DNA of 64,000 bases from Sphingopyxis jiangsuensis. Lineage in GTDB: Bacteria > Pseudomonadota > Alphaproteobacteria > Sphingomonadales > Sphingomonadaceae. The position numbers and the translations under genes are program-made. A model generated the notes under the pieces. The model was not told where the DNA came from. It did not search any database and worked only from the letters and a program-made list of their open reading frames with translations. The stretch covers positions 515,524 through 579,523 of the forward strand of contig NZ_JAERPO010000002.1 in NCBI RefSeq assembly GCF_016734905.1. The letters run 5' to 3'. This document shows positions 48,094 to 56,688 of this stretch, in pieces; position 1 is the stretch's first letter; every line of letters starts with the position of its first letter.

Positions 48094-49770
48094 ATGGCCG
48101 CCACGACGATCGAACACGACTGGTCCGCCCAATATCGTCACCCCGCGAAATGGAGCCAGGTCTTTGCGCCGATGACGCTGCCTGCCATGCTCGCCGACAG
48201 CGTCGCGCGGCGTGGCCCTGCCCCGATGCTCGACTTCCTTGGCCGCCAGTTCAGCTATGACGAGGTTGCCGAAGGGGTGGCGCGCGTTGCGCGCGGGCTG
48301 CAGCAGCGCGGGATCGGCAAGGGAAACCGCGTCGGGCTGTTTCTTCCCAACGTCCCGCACTATGTCGCCGCCTATTATGGCGCGCTCGCCGCAGGCGCGA
48401 CGGTCGTCAATTTCTCGCCGCTCTATACCGTCGCCGAGCTCGAGGCGCAGGTCGAGGATTCGGGGACCGACACGCTGTTCACGATCAGCGCGTCGGCGCT
48501 GCTTCCGACGGCGCTGGAAGTGCTCGACGGATCGAGCCTGCGCCAGCTCGTCGTCGGGTCGGTCGCTGGCGGGCTGCCCGCGGCAAAGTCGGTCCTCTAT
48601 CGCCTGTTCCGCCGCAAGGAGGTCGCGGCGATCCCCGACGACCCGCGCGTCATCCGCTTTTCGGCGCTCACCGACAATGACGCACGACCCGAACCGGTCG
48701 CCATCGATGCCGAGAAGGACATCGCCCTCATCCAATATACCGGCGGCACGACGGGGACGCCGAAGGGCGCGATGCTGACGCACCAGAATCTGACCGCCAA
48801 TGCGCGACAGGTGAATGTCATCGACCCCGATCACGACGCCGACGACCGCATCCTAGGCGTGCTGCCCTTTTTCCACGTCTTTGCGAACACCTGCGTGCTC
48901 AACCGCACGGTGCTCAACGGCGGGTCGATCACGATGCTTCCGCGCTTCGACGCCAAGGCGGCGCTCGCCGCGATCACGCGCACGCGCACGACCGCGCTTC
49001 CCGGCGTGCCGACGATGTATCAGGCGCTGCTCGATCATCCCGACCTGGCCAAGACCGATTTCTCGTCGCTGCGCGTCTGCATTTCGGGCGGCGCGCCGAT
49101 GCCCGCCGAACTGCGCGAGAAATTCGTCGCGGCGACGGGCGCCTCGCTCGTCGAGGGCTACGGCCTTACCGAAAGCGCGGGGGTGGTATCGACGAACCCC
49201 TATGACGGCCCCGTCAAGCCGGGAACGATCGGCCAGCCGATCCCCGCGACGCGTATCCGCCTGCTCGACAAGGAAGATCCGTCGCGCGATGCGCCGGCGG
49301 GCGAGCCGGGCGAACTCGCGGTCAAGGGGCCGCAGGTCATGCAGGGCTATTGGAACCGGCCCGATGCCGACAAGGACAGCTTCACCGCCGACGGCTGGCT
49401 GCGCACCGGCGATGTCGCGACGATCGACGACGAAGGCTATATCCGCATCGTCGACCGGCTGAAGGACATGATCGCGGTCGGCGGATTCAAAGTCTATCCG
49501 AGCGTGATCGAGGCGCATCTTTATGAGCATCCGGCGGTCAAGGAGGCGATCGTACTGGGCGTCCCCGACGCCTATCGCGGCGAGAGTCCGAAGGCGTTCG
49601 TGACGCTGGAGGAAGGGTTCGACGTTTCGGGGGAAGCGCTTGCCGCATGGCTCAACCCCAAACTCGGAAAGCACGAACGGGTGAGTGCGGTCGAAATCCG
49701 CGCCGAACTCCCCAAAACGATGATCGGCAAACTCGACCGCAAGGCGCTGCGCGCAGAAGCGGGCGGTTGA
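48094..49770 (+). CDS. Long-chain fatty acid-CoA ligase (AMP-forming)
   Basis: This 558-residue acyl-adenylate-forming enzyme activates fatty acids to acyl-CoA. The AMP-binding P-loop is IQYTGGTTGTPKGAMLTHQN. Further core motifs are YGLTESAGVVSTNPYDG and DGWLRTGDVATIDDEGYIRIVDRLKDMI. The C-terminal catalytic Lys is in TMIGKLDRKALR. The residue pattern matches FadD-like ligases rather than acetyl-CoA synthetase. The start at 48094 is favoured by GAGAGGG 4-10 nt upstream; an ATG at 48067 adds nine residues. Confidence 0.92.
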   Translation: MAATTIEHDWSAQYRHPAKWSQVFAPMTLPAMLADSVARRGPAPMLDFLGRQFSYDEVAEGVARVARGLQQRGIGKGNRVGLFLPNVPHYVAAYYGALAAGATVVNFSPLYTVAELEAQVEDSGTDTLFTISASALLPTALEVLDGSSLRQLVVGSVAGGLPAAKSVLYRLFRRKEVAAIPDDPRVIRFSALTDNDARPEPVAIDAEKDIALIQYTGGTTGTPKGAMLTHQNLTANARQVNVIDPDHDADDRILGVLPFFHVFANTCVLNRTVLNGGSITMLPRFDAKAALAAITRTRTTALPGVPTMYQALLDHPDLAKTDFSSLRVCISGGAPMPAELREKFVAATGASLVEGYGLTESAGVVSTNPYDGPVKPGTIGQPIPATRIRLLDKEDPSRDAPAGEPGELAVKGPQVMQGYWNRPDADKDSFTADGWLRTGDVATIDDEGYIRIVDRLKDMIAVGGFKVYPSVIEAHLYEHPAVKEAIVLGVPDAYRGESPKAFVTLEEGFDVSGEALAAWLNPKLGKHERVSAVEIRAELPKTMIGKLDRKALRAEAGG

Positions 49771-49833
49771 GAGGCGAAAATTCAGCGCCCGGCCCGATGA
49801 GACGTTGTAACCTTTGTCATGATATGCCATATC

Positions 49834-49855
49834 CGTTGCTGCAATTGCAGTAACG
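49834..49855. promoter_or_regulatory. 22-bp palindrome, likely Zur operator of merC-zur
   Basis: CGTTGCTGCAA and TTGCAGTAACG form an inverted repeat with one mismatch. It overlaps the SD (GGAG, 49855-49858) of the first gene and lies just after a candidate promoter (TTGTAA 49805-49810). The operon it heads encodes a Fur-family regulator, so autoregulation by that protein is the simplest reading. Confidence 0.65.
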
Positions 49856-49864
49856 GAGATTCGG

Positions 49865-50296
49865 GTGACCCAAGTCGCCAGCCATGGTCTTGTCCAGACG
49901 CGCTTCGGCGCGCTGTGGCGTGCTATGCGCGATTCGCGGCCGCTGACGTCGCTGTCGGGCGACCAGCTCGCGATGGGTTTGTCGGGACTGTGCCTGATCC
50001 ATTGCCTGGCCAGCACCGTGCTTTTTGCATCGATTGCGTCGGTCAGCGTCGTCCTCGAAAACCATCTGTTCCACGAGATCGGCCTCGTCATCGCGATCGG
50101 TTTCGCACTGGTCACATTACTCGCGGGGGTGTTGAGCCACGGCTATATGATGCCCTTTGCAGTCGGTTGCTTCGGGCTTGGCGTGATGGGCGGCGCGCTG
50201 TCGCGGCCGCATGACGGCAGCGAAATTCTGGCCACGATGATCGGCGTCGCGGTGGTAGCGCTCGGCCACGACCTCAACCGCCGCGCGCGTCACTGA
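49865..50296 (+). CDS. MerC-domain membrane protein
   Basis: This 143-residue protein has four predicted membrane helices and belongs to the MerC group. The family motif is GLSGLCLIHCLASTVLF, with the metal-site Cys pair (C43 and C47 approximately) in the first helix. VLENHLFHEIGLVIAIGFALVTLLAGVLSHG follows. No merR, merA or merP is near, so it is not part of a mercury operon. Its place before a zur-like gene suggests zinc or general metal transport. It starts at GTG with a GGAG SD 6 nt upstream. Confidence 0.85.
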   Translation: MTQVASHGLVQTRFGALWRAMRDSRPLTSLSGDQLAMGLSGLCLIHCLASTVLFASIASVSVVLENHLFHEIGLVIAIGFALVTLLAGVLSHGYMMPFAVGCFGLGVMGGALSRPHDGSEILATMIGVAVVALGHDLNRRARH

Positions 50297-50393
50297 CCCC
50301 GCCTATGGCCGCAGCTTGCGGCATGACCCCGAAGCGCTTACATGGTTCCCGCAAGGGATATTTTGGCGTGCAGCGACGCGCATAGGAAAAGCA

Positions 50394-50858
50394 ATGGGCA
50401 AGCATGATCATCCGCATGTCGAAGCGAGCGGCGCGTCGCTCGCCAAGGCGGCGCAGGCCGCGCTCGAAAGCGCGGGCGAGGCGTGGACCGACATGCGCGC
50501 GCAGATTTTCGACGCCGTGGCGGCCATCGGCAAGCCGGCGAGCGCCTATGAAATCGCCGACATCGTATCGAAAAACCGGGGCAAGCGCGTTGCGCCGAAC
50601 AGCGTCTATCGCATCCTCGACCTGTTCGTCGCGAACAACCTTGTCCGCCGCGTCGAAAGCGCCAATGCCTTCGTCGCGAACAGCCATCCCGGCTGCCTGC
50701 ACGATTGCATCTTCCTGATCTGCGACACTTGCGGAACCGCGGTCCATGTCGACGACGACAAGCTGTCGGACGGCGTCCGCGCCGCTGCCGAAGCCACGGG
50801 CTTTTCCGCCGAGCGCCCCGTGATCGAGGTGCGCGGCAAATGTTCGGATTGCCAATAA
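50394..50858 (+). CDS. Fur-family regulator, Zur-like
   Basis: This 154-residue metal-responsive repressor is most like Zur. The winged helix is RAQIFDAVAAIGKPASAYEIADIVSKNRGKRVAPNSVYRILDLFVANNLVRRVES. The dimer and metal region follows: SHPGCLHDCIFLICDTCGTAVHV and the terminal GKCSDC give two CxxC pairs for structural zinc, with His residues in between. AGGA is 6 nt before the ATG. It lies 97 bp after merC, probably in one operon under the palindrome at 49834. Confidence 0.88.
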   Translation: MGKHDHPHVEASGASLAKAAQAALESAGEAWTDMRAQIFDAVAAIGKPASAYEIADIVSKNRGKRVAPNSVYRILDLFVANNLVRRVESANAFVANSHPGCLHDCIFLICDTCGTAVHVDDDKLSDGVRAAAEATGFSAERPVIEVRGKCSDCQ

Positions 50859-50865
50859 TCCGATC

Positions 50866-51642
50866 ATGACGGCCGGGTCGGGATCGCGCCTTTCCACCTG
50901 GTTCGAAACGCAGCACCATCGCCCGCCCGCACCGACGCGCTGGTGGCAGGCGACGCTGGTTTTCGGGATAGCCACGGCATTGTTCGGCACATGGCTGACC
51001 GCGATCTTCCCCCAAACGGGCTTCGCGATGGCGCCGGGCTATGGCGCGCCGGTCCTCGCGTTCGAATTCGCAGGGGGCCAAGACGATCTGATCGCAATCT
51101 TCGGCCCCGACAGCGACCCGCAACAGGTGACGCGGCTCGCCGCGATGCGCAGCGGGAACGAGCGGGATTATCTCTACATGCTGCTCTATGGCGCCTTTCT
51201 GGCAAGCGGCTGCATCGCGCTGTGGCGCGAGTTGCGCCGGCGAGTGCTGCTCGCTGCGGCAGCGCTTCCGCTGCTCGCCGCCCTGTCCGACGCCTATGAA
51301 AACTGGCTGCTGTTCGACATCCAGGCGGCCTTCACGCTCGGCGACTATTCGCCCGCGATGGCGAGCCTCTCTCTTCCCGTCACCGCGAAATTCCTGGCTC
51401 TGGCGGCAACCAACGTCGTCATTGGCGGGGCGGCGATGCAGCTCGGCCGCTGGTGGGCGCTCGCCGGGACGCTCGCGGTGCTCGCCGCGATACCGACGGT
51501 CATGGCGCTCATCACCCCCGCCGCCTTTGCCTGGGCGCTCGTCCCGTCGATCGGCGCGGGGTGGATATTGTTGCTCGCGCTCGCCACCGCGGGCTGCTGG
51601 AAGGCGCTGCGAACCCGGCGACCGCTCGCCGACTGGGGCTAA
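50866..51642 (+). CDS. Multi-pass membrane protein of unknown function
   Basis: This 258-residue protein has about six membrane helices: residues 26-48, 104-120, 127-143, 166-185, 190-210 and 215-240. After the first helix comes an exported-looking loop (APVLAFEFAGGQDDLIAIFG), and later MRSGNERDYLYMLLYGAFLASG. I do not recognise a domain. It begins 8 bp after the zur-like gene and may belong to the same transcript. The C-terminus is basic (KALRTRRPLADWG). Confidence 0.75.
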   Translation: MTAGSGSRLSTWFETQHHRPPAPTRWWQATLVFGIATALFGTWLTAIFPQTGFAMAPGYGAPVLAFEFAGGQDDLIAIFGPDSDPQQVTRLAAMRSGNERDYLYMLLYGAFLASGCIALWRELRRRVLLAAAALPLLAALSDAYENWLLFDIQAAFTLGDYSPAMASLSLPVTAKFLALAATNVVIGGAAMQLGRWWALAGTLAVLAAIPTVMALITPAAFAWALVPSIGAGWILLLALATAGCWKALRTRRPLADWG

Positions 51643-51714
51643 ACCCCTTTTCGGCTGCGCGCTGCGGGTCTAGGGAGGCGCCGAATCCCGGCACAGGGCG
51701 AAAGGCTGCATCCC

Positions 51715-53238
51715 ATGAATAGCGTCATCATCCGCGAAGACGATCTGATCGAAACGATCGCCGACGCGCTCCAGTACATCAGCTATTTCCACCCGATGGA
51801 TTATATCCGCGCGCTCGGCGCCGCCTATGAACGCGAGGTATCGCCCGCAGCGAAGGACGCGATGGCGCAGATATTGTCGAACAGCCGCATGTGCGCGGAG
51901 GGGCATCGCCCGATCTGCCAGGACACGGGCATCGTCACCGTCTTCATCAAATGGGGGATGGACTGCCGCCTCGACTCGTCCCGCGGCCTGCAACAGGTCG
52001 TCGACGAGGGCGTGCGCCGCGCCTATCTCCACCCCGAAAACAAGCTGCGCGCCTCGATCCTCGCCGACCCGGCGTTCAGCCGCGTGAACACAAAGGACAA
52101 CACGCCGTCGGTGCTCAACGTCGAGATGGTGCCGGGCGACAAGGTGCATATCGACGTCGCGGCGAAGGGCGGCGGCAGCGAGAACAAGTCGAAGTTCAAG
52201 ATGATGAACCCCAGCGACTCCATCGTCGACTGGGTGCTCGAAATGGTGCCGCAGATGGGCGCCGGATGGTGCCCGCCGGGGATGCTCGGCATCGGCATCG
52301 GCGGCACCGCCGAAAAGGCGATGCTGCTCGCCAAGCAATCGCTGATGGACCCGATCGACATGACCGAACTGCTCGCGCGCGGGCCGTCGAACCCGACCGA
52401 GGAATTGCGCATCGAGCTGTATGAAAAGGTCAATGCGCTCGGAATCGGCGCGCAGGGGCTTGGCGGCCTTTCGACCGTGCTCGACGTCAAGATCGCCGAC
52501 TGGCCGACGCACGCGGCGTCGAAGCCGGTGGCGATGATCCCGAATTGCGCCGCGACGCGCCACGCGCATGTGACGCTCGACGGGTCGGGTCCGGCCTATC
52601 TCGAGCCGCCCGTGCTCGCCGATTATCCGCAGATCGACTGGGCGCCCGACAGCGCGGCGAAGCGCGTCGACCTCGACACGCTGACACCCGAAGTGGTCGC
52701 AAGCTGGAAACAGGGCGACCGCATCCTGTTGAATGGCAAGATGCTTACGGGCCGCGACGCCGCGCACAAGCGCATCGCCGACATGCTGGCGAAGGGCGAG
52801 GAACTGCCCGTCGAATTCAAGGGCCGCGTCATCTATTATGTCGGCCCGGTCGATCCGGTCGGCGAGGAAATCGTCGGCCCCGCAGGTCCCACGACCGCAA
52901 CGCGCATGGACAAGTTCATGGACATGATGCTGGGCCAGGGCCTGCTCGCCTGCGTCGGCAAGGCCGAGCGCGGCCCCGCCGCGACGCAGGCGATCGCGAA
53001 GCACAAGAGCGCCTATTTGATGGCGGTCGGCGGCGCGGCGTATCTGGTGGCGCGCGCGATCAAGGGCAGCAAGGTCGTCGGTTTCGCCGATCTGGGGATG
53101 GAAGCGATCTACGAGTTCGAGGTCAAGGACTTCCCCGTCACCGTCGCGGTCGACAGCGAAGGGCAGAATGTCCACGTCAACGCGCCGGCGTTGTGGCAGA
53201 AGCGGATCAAGGAGGAGGGGTTGCTGGAGGGGGCATAA
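51715..53238 (+). CDS. Fumarate hydratase, class I (iron-sulfur)
   Basis: This 507-residue fumarase contains a 4Fe-4S cluster and interconverts fumarate and malate. Cluster and active-site regions are HRPICQDTGIVTVFIKWG (first Cys), IPNCAATRHAHVTLDGSGPA (second Cys) and MAVGGAAYLVARAIKGSKVVGFADLGMEAIYEFEV. The alpha domain AAKGGGSENKSKFKMMNPSDS and VGPAGPTTATRMDKFMDMM are family blocks. It is a single-chain class I enzyme, so both domains are fused. A perfect hairpin terminator follows at once. Confidence 0.95.
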   Translation: MNSVIIREDDLIETIADALQYISYFHPMDYIRALGAAYEREVSPAAKDAMAQILSNSRMCAEGHRPICQDTGIVTVFIKWGMDCRLDSSRGLQQVVDEGVRRAYLHPENKLRASILADPAFSRVNTKDNTPSVLNVEMVPGDKVHIDVAAKGGGSENKSKFKMMNPSDSIVDWVLEMVPQMGAGWCPPGMLGIGIGGTAEKAMLLAKQSLMDPIDMTELLARGPSNPTEELRIELYEKVNALGIGAQGLGGLSTVLDVKIADWPTHAASKPVAMIPNCAATRHAHVTLDGSGPAYLEPPVLADYPQIDWAPDSAAKRVDLDTLTPEVVASWKQGDRILLNGKMLTGRDAAHKRIADMLAKGEELPVEFKGRVIYYVGPVDPVGEEIVGPAGPTTATRMDKFMDMMLGQGLLACVGKAERGPAATQAIAKHKSAYLMAVGGAAYLVARAIKGSKVVGFADLGMEAIYEFEVKDFPVTVAVDSEGQNVHVNAPALWQKRIKEEGLLEGA

Positions 53239-53239
53239 T

Positions 53240-53262
53240 GAGAAGTCGCTGGGCGACTTCTC
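53240..53262 (+). terminator. Hairpin terminator of the fumarase gene
   Basis: GAGAAGTCGC and GCGACTTCTC form a perfect 10-bp stem with a 3-nt loop, starting 2 bp after the stop codon. A weak GACTATTT follows. Confidence 0.7.
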
Positions 53263-53326
53263 GACTATTTGGAGCAGGGTCCAGACGTGGTGCTAATGGG
53301 ACGATTCCCCAATCGAGGAATCACCA

Positions 53327-53563
53327 ATGGATCACGAAAACAATTGGCTCAGCAATCCACCCGAAGAAGGCAATGAAGCCGAATGGCTGAAGCGCCGAAG
53401 CCAGCGCAATAGTAAGCTCCGCCTAAAATCTATGCCGTCACCCCGGCGAAGGCCGGGGTCTCGCCGGTGCGTTCTTGCCTCGACGCGAAAAGTGAAGAAC
53501 ACTCCCTGCAACATAAGCACAGCAGGGGACACCGCATGGATTTCCGCCAGTTCGACCGCTTGA
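53327..53563 (+). CDS. Doubtful small ORF whose 3' half runs into a palindromic repeat
   Basis: This frame has 78 codons with an AGGA ribosome site 7 nt before the ATG. The first 36 residues (MDHENNWLSNPPEEGNEAEW, then LKRRSQRNSKLRLKSM) look like a possible small protein. From about residue 37 on, the text PSPRRRPGSRR is the translation of the repeat arm at 53437-53461. It may be a small gene whose end was replaced by the repeat, or not a gene at all. Confidence 0.3.
   Translation: MDHENNWLSNPPEEGNEAEWLKRRSQRNSKLRLKSMPSPRRRPGSRRCVLASTRKVKNTPCNISTAGDTAWISASSTA
53437..53461. repeat. Single arm of the GGCGAAGGCC palindrome family
   Basis: GTCACCCCGGCGAAGGCCGG and the following GGTCT match one arm of the unit at 32018-32093, but no inverted partner lies within 100 bp. 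It seems to be a half element or remnant. Confidence 0.7.
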
Positions 53564-53601
53564 ACCGCCGCGAGCTGATTCGCGGCGCCGCGATGAAATG
53601 A
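53536..53601 (+). CDS. 21-residue leader ORF with Tat-like sequence
   Basis: An ATG at 53536, with AGGGG 7 nt upstream, opens a 21-codon frame (MDFRQFDRLNRRELIRGAAM then K and stop). NRRELIRGAA looks like the twin-arginine part of a Tat signal. The stop overlaps the start of the VOC gene (ATGA at 53598-53601), which has no ribosome site of its own. It could be a translated leader or the truncated head of a former Tat substrate. Confidence 0.4.
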   Translation: MDFRQFDRLNRRELIRGAAMK

Positions 53602-54056
53602 CCGGCGACCTCAACGGCGTCGCGCATGTCATCCTTACGGCGGGCGATTTTGCGCGGTCGACGGCCTTCTGGCGCGAACTGATCGTCTATCTCGACCTCA
53701 AGATCGTCCTCGACAGCGACGCGATGCTCTATGGCGTCGGCGGGCGCACGGCGATCGGTATCCGCACCGGCAGCCCCGACAATGCCGGGAAGCGCTTCGA
53801 CCAGGGCGCGCCCGGGCTGCACCATGTCTGCTTCCGGATGCGCGACCGCGACGCCATCGACCGGCTCCACGCTTTCCTGAAGCCGCGCACCGACATCGCC
53901 CTTGTCCATGCACCGCAGGAGGAGCCATGGGCGCCGGGCTATTATTCGATCCTGTTCGAGGACCCCGACGGCATCCGCATCGAGTTCAATCATGTCCCCG
54001 GCGCGGGGCTGCTCGTCGAAGGGCGCGAAATCGGCGGCGCCGAAATTTTCGACTAG
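53598..54056 (+). CDS. VOC (glyoxalase) family protein
   Basis: This 152-residue protein has the two-module vicinal oxygen chelate fold. GVAHVILTAGDFARSTAFWRELIVYLD is the first module, with metal-ligand His9. LHHVCFRMRDRDAIDRLHAFLK begins the second (His ligand), and YSILFEDPDGIRIEFNHVP ends it with the Glu ligand in IRIEF. The substrate is unknown. Its ATG overlaps the stop of the 21-residue leader. At the 3' end it overlaps the convergent DUF481 gene by 4 bp, the palindrome CTAG serving both stop codons. Confidence 0.88.
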   Translation: MTGDLNGVAHVILTAGDFARSTAFWRELIVYLDLKIVLDSDAMLYGVGGRTAIGIRTGSPDNAGKRFDQGAPGLHHVCFRMRDRDAIDRLHAFLKPRTDIALVHAPQEEPWAPGYYSILFEDPDGIRIEFNHVPGAGLLVEGREIGGAEIFD

Positions 54057-55153
54057 AAGCCGTACACGAGGGTGAAGCGCGTCTGGGTGTCGAGCTTTTC
54101 GACCCCCGGCGGCGGGTTGCTGTCGACCTCGGCCGCATAGGTCATGCGGGCCGACAGCGCGCCGTTGATCTTGGCATTGAGCGCGGTTTGCGACGCGGCG
54201 GTCACGTTGCGCTCGCTGACAGTCGTCGAGGCAACTTGCGTCAGCTTGACCGTCGGGGACATTTGCCAGCCGAAATCGAGCCCGCCAAGACCGGTGAGCT
54301 CGCTCTCGTCCTGCCCGCGTCCCGGCCGATAGACGGTCTCGCGCCATGCCGGGCCGGCCTTGACGCTGAGCGACAGATCCTTGTCGTCGAACAATTTGTA
54401 GCCGAGCCCTGCCGACGTGTTCCAGCGTGCGGTGAAGCCGAGCTTGAAATCGCGTTCCCAACGCCCGAGCCCGAAGACGAAAGCGCGTTCGCCGAGCCGG
54501 ACCTGCGGTTCATATTCGACAAGATAGCGTTCGGTCGATTTGCGGCCGTTGGTGCGTTGATAGTCGGTGCGTGCGAGAAAGCGCTGGTCCCAGTTGAGAC
54601 CCTGCCGCTTGAGCGCGACCCCCAGATTGATCCCGGCGGCGTCGGTGTTGCCGCTGCTGAACATTGCGCCAATCTGGCCCTCGCCCTTCCAGTTCTGCCA
54701 GAATTTCGCGTTGGCGAGTTTCGTGCGTGCCGCCGCTGCCGCCGCCGCCTTTTCGCGCTCGCGGCGCGCGCGATAGTCGGCGAGCAATTGGTCGATCTCG
54801 GCCGCGTCTTCCGGGCTCGCCGCCTTGGCCAGCTTGCCGACCGTTTCGACGTCGCGGTCCTTGCCGCTGGCGATCGCCGCATCGAGAAGGACGCGCGTCG
54901 GCTTGGGCGGCGGAGGCGCGGGCTCGACCGGCACGATTTCGTTCGCGGAGAAACCGGCCAGCAGGGCGTCGATCTCGGCGACATGATCGGGATTGGTCGT
55001 CCGCGCAATCGCCGCAACGGTGTCGACCTTGTCCGCATCGCCTGTCGCAATCGCCGCCTCGATCATCGCGCGCACCGGATCGGCAAGCTGCGCCTGCGCG
55101 GGGCTTGCAAACAGGGCGAGTCCAAGCGCGGCGAGACGGGGAGAGACTTTCAT
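54053..55153 (-). CDS. DUF481 family outer-membrane protein
   Basis: This 366-residue exported protein starts with MKVSPRLAALGLALFASPAQ (signal peptide). About 120 helical residues follow, with two short repeats (AAIATGDADKVDTVAAIARTTNP and AAIASGKDRDVETVGKLAKAASP). The DUF481 barrel runs from WKGEGQIGAMFSSGNTDAAGINLGVAL to the C-terminal FTLVYGF, ending in Phe as BAM substrates do. NTDAAG after SSG is the family signature. The function of DUF481 barrels is unknown. Confidence 0.85.
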   Translation of the reverse strand: MKVSPRLAALGLALFASPAQAQLADPVRAMIEAAIATGDADKVDTVAAIARTTNPDHVAEIDALLAGFSANEIVPVEPAPPPPKPTRVLLDAAIASGKDRDVETVGKLAKAASPEDAAEIDQLLADYRARREREKAAAAAAARTKLANAKFWQNWKGEGQIGAMFSSGNTDAAGINLGVALKRQGLNWDQRFLARTDYQRTNGRKSTERYLVEYEPQVRLGERAFVFGLGRWERDFKLGFTARWNTSAGLGYKLFDDKDLSLSVKAGPAWRETVYRPGRGQDESELTGLGGLDFGWQMSPTVKLTQVASTTVSERNVTAASQTALNAKINGALSARMTYAAEVDSNPPPGVEKLDTQTRFTLVYGF

Positions 55154-55263
55154 CGCTTTGCCTTTCGTGGGGGAGGTCGGTTCAGCGTTCGTTTCATCGG
55201 CAAGCCATTGCGGCGGCGCGCATATAGGCACAACGGGGCTGGCAATTCCACCCCGCCTATCCC

Positions 55264-55551
55264 ATGTGCAAACCTATGCTAATCGCGATGATCGCCATAT
55301 TCTGCGCCGGTGTCGGCAATTTCGCGATGCACCGCGCGTTCATGGAAAGCGACGACCCGCTGGTCCAGCAGATGGTGAAGCCGCTCGCCGACCGCGTCGG
55401 GCCACACGCCACCTATGTGTTCGAGTTCCTGCTGCTCGTCGGGGCGCTGGCGATCGCGACGCGCAACTGGTTCACCGGCCTGCTGCTCTATGGGCTTTAT
55501 ACGATCTTCAACGCGCTCGCCTTCAGCTGGATCATGCACCGCGGCGAATGA
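55264..55551 (+). CDS. Small membrane protein
   Basis: This 95-residue protein has three predicted membrane helices (residues 5-22, 51-66, 70-88). There is a short charged loop after the first helix (HRAFMESDDPLVQQMVKPLADRVG). No domain is recognised. The start may be the ATG at 55264 or that at 55276, four residues in. It lies between divergent DUF481 and convergent MBL genes. Confidence 0.65.
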   Translation: MCKPMLIAMIAIFCAGVGNFAMHRAFMESDDPLVQQMVKPLADRVGPHATYVFEFLLLVGALAIATRNWFTGLLLYGLYTIFNALAFSWIMHRGE

Positions 55552-55557
55552 ACCGCA

Positions 55558-56685
55558 TCACGCGACGCCGTGATACCACCAGACGCCGTCGCGATCGTCG
55601 CAGCGCACCCGCCCCTCCACCTCGAGCCGCTTCAGATGCGCGAGCGCCTCGCCCGTCGCGAGCCCCTGATTATGGCTGCCTATCGGGCGGTTGAAGAGCA
55701 GGGGAAAGGTATCGACCGCGCGCATCGGCTGCCGGGCGATCGCCTCGGCCAGATTGTAGAGCCGCATCCGGTGCTCGTCGCGCAATGCGGTCAAACGGAC
55801 GTGCAGCCCGCGGAACGGCTCGCCATGCGCGGGGCAGACGATCACGTCGGACGGAATGGTCGCGATCAGCTTGTCGATCGACGCGAGCCATTCGCCAAGC
55901 GGGTCCGCATCCGGCTCGGTGTGATTGACCGACACGTTCGAACTGATGCGCGGGAGCACCTGGTCGCCCGAGATCAGCACGCCCTCGCGCTCGTTCCACA
56001 GGCACGCATGTTCGGGGCTGTGCCCCGACCCGGTGACGACCCGCCACCGGTGCGCGCCCATGTCGAGCTGGTCGCCGTCCTTGATCCGCACATAGGAACG
56101 CGGCAGCGCGAAGATCATCCGCTGGAACATGTTCCAGCCGCGCGCGCGCTGCGCCTCGATCGCCTCCTCGTCCCAGCCCGCGGCGCGCGATTTTTCGAGC
56201 ACCTCCTCAGGCACCGTCTCGCTCGCGTCGGCGACGATCATCCGCGCGGTGAGCATCTCGCCGCGCGTCATCCACAGCTTGACGTCCTGCTTCTTCGCGA
56301 TCCAGCCCGCGAGGCCGATATGGTCGGGGTGGAGGTGCGTACCGATGACGCGCGTGATCCGTTTGCCTTTGAGCGCGCCCGCGTAAAGCGCCTTCCACGC
56401 GTCCGAACAGAGCGTCATGCAGATGCCGGTGTCGACGACGGCGACGCCGTCATGGTCGTCGAGCAGCCAGCTGTTGATATGGCCGAGCGAGCCCGGCATC
56501 GGGATGCGCGCCCAGCTGACGCCGTCGGCGATGCGGATCGTCTCGCCCGCGCCGGGCGCGGCTTCGCCCCACGGGTAGGTCAGGCCCGCACGGCTCGTCG
56601 CGGTAAAGCTGTCGTCCTGCGTCAGCGAGGCGTCGGGCGAGCCGCTGGCCGCCGGGATGTCGTCCTCGTTGCCGCGATCCGGCAC
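55558..56685 (-). CDS. MBL-fold metallo-hydrolase
   Basis: This is a 375-residue metallo-beta-lactamase-fold hydrolase. The zinc motif HxHxDH is THLHPDHIGLAGW (residues 116-128). Further ligands are in SGHSPEHACLWN (His) and LISGDQVLPRIS (Asp), with VCPAHGEP as the final His. The C-terminal 60 residues, EALAHLKRLEVEGRVRCDDRDGVWWYH, form a small winged-helix-like tail often seen in MBL hydrolases annotated as metal-dependent hydrolases. The substrate is unknown. It begins 3 bp after trcR ends. Confidence 0.88.
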   Translation of the reverse strand: MPDRGNEDDIPAASGSPDASLTQDDSFTATSRAGLTYPWGEAAPGAGETIRIADGVSWARIPMPGSLGHINSWLLDDHDGVAVVDTGICMTLCSDAWKALYAGALKGKRITRVIGTHLHPDHIGLAGWIAKKQDVKLWMTRGEMLTARMIVADASETVPEEVLEKSRAAGWDEEAIEAQRARGWNMFQRMIFALPRSYVRIKDGDQLDMGAHRWRVVTGSGHSPEHACLWNEREGVLISGDQVLPRISSNVSVNHTEPDADPLGEWLASIDKLIATIPSDVIVCPAHGEPFRGLHVRLTALRDEHRMRLYNLAEAIARQPMRAVDTFPLLFNRPIGSHNQGLATGEALAHLKRLEVEGRVRCDDRDGVWWYHGVA

Positions 56686-56688
56686 GCG

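Noticed and set aside
49865..50296. Mercury resistance operon
   Set aside because: Only a MerC-domain gene is present; no merR, merT, merP or merA is found, and the neighbour is a Zur-like regulator.
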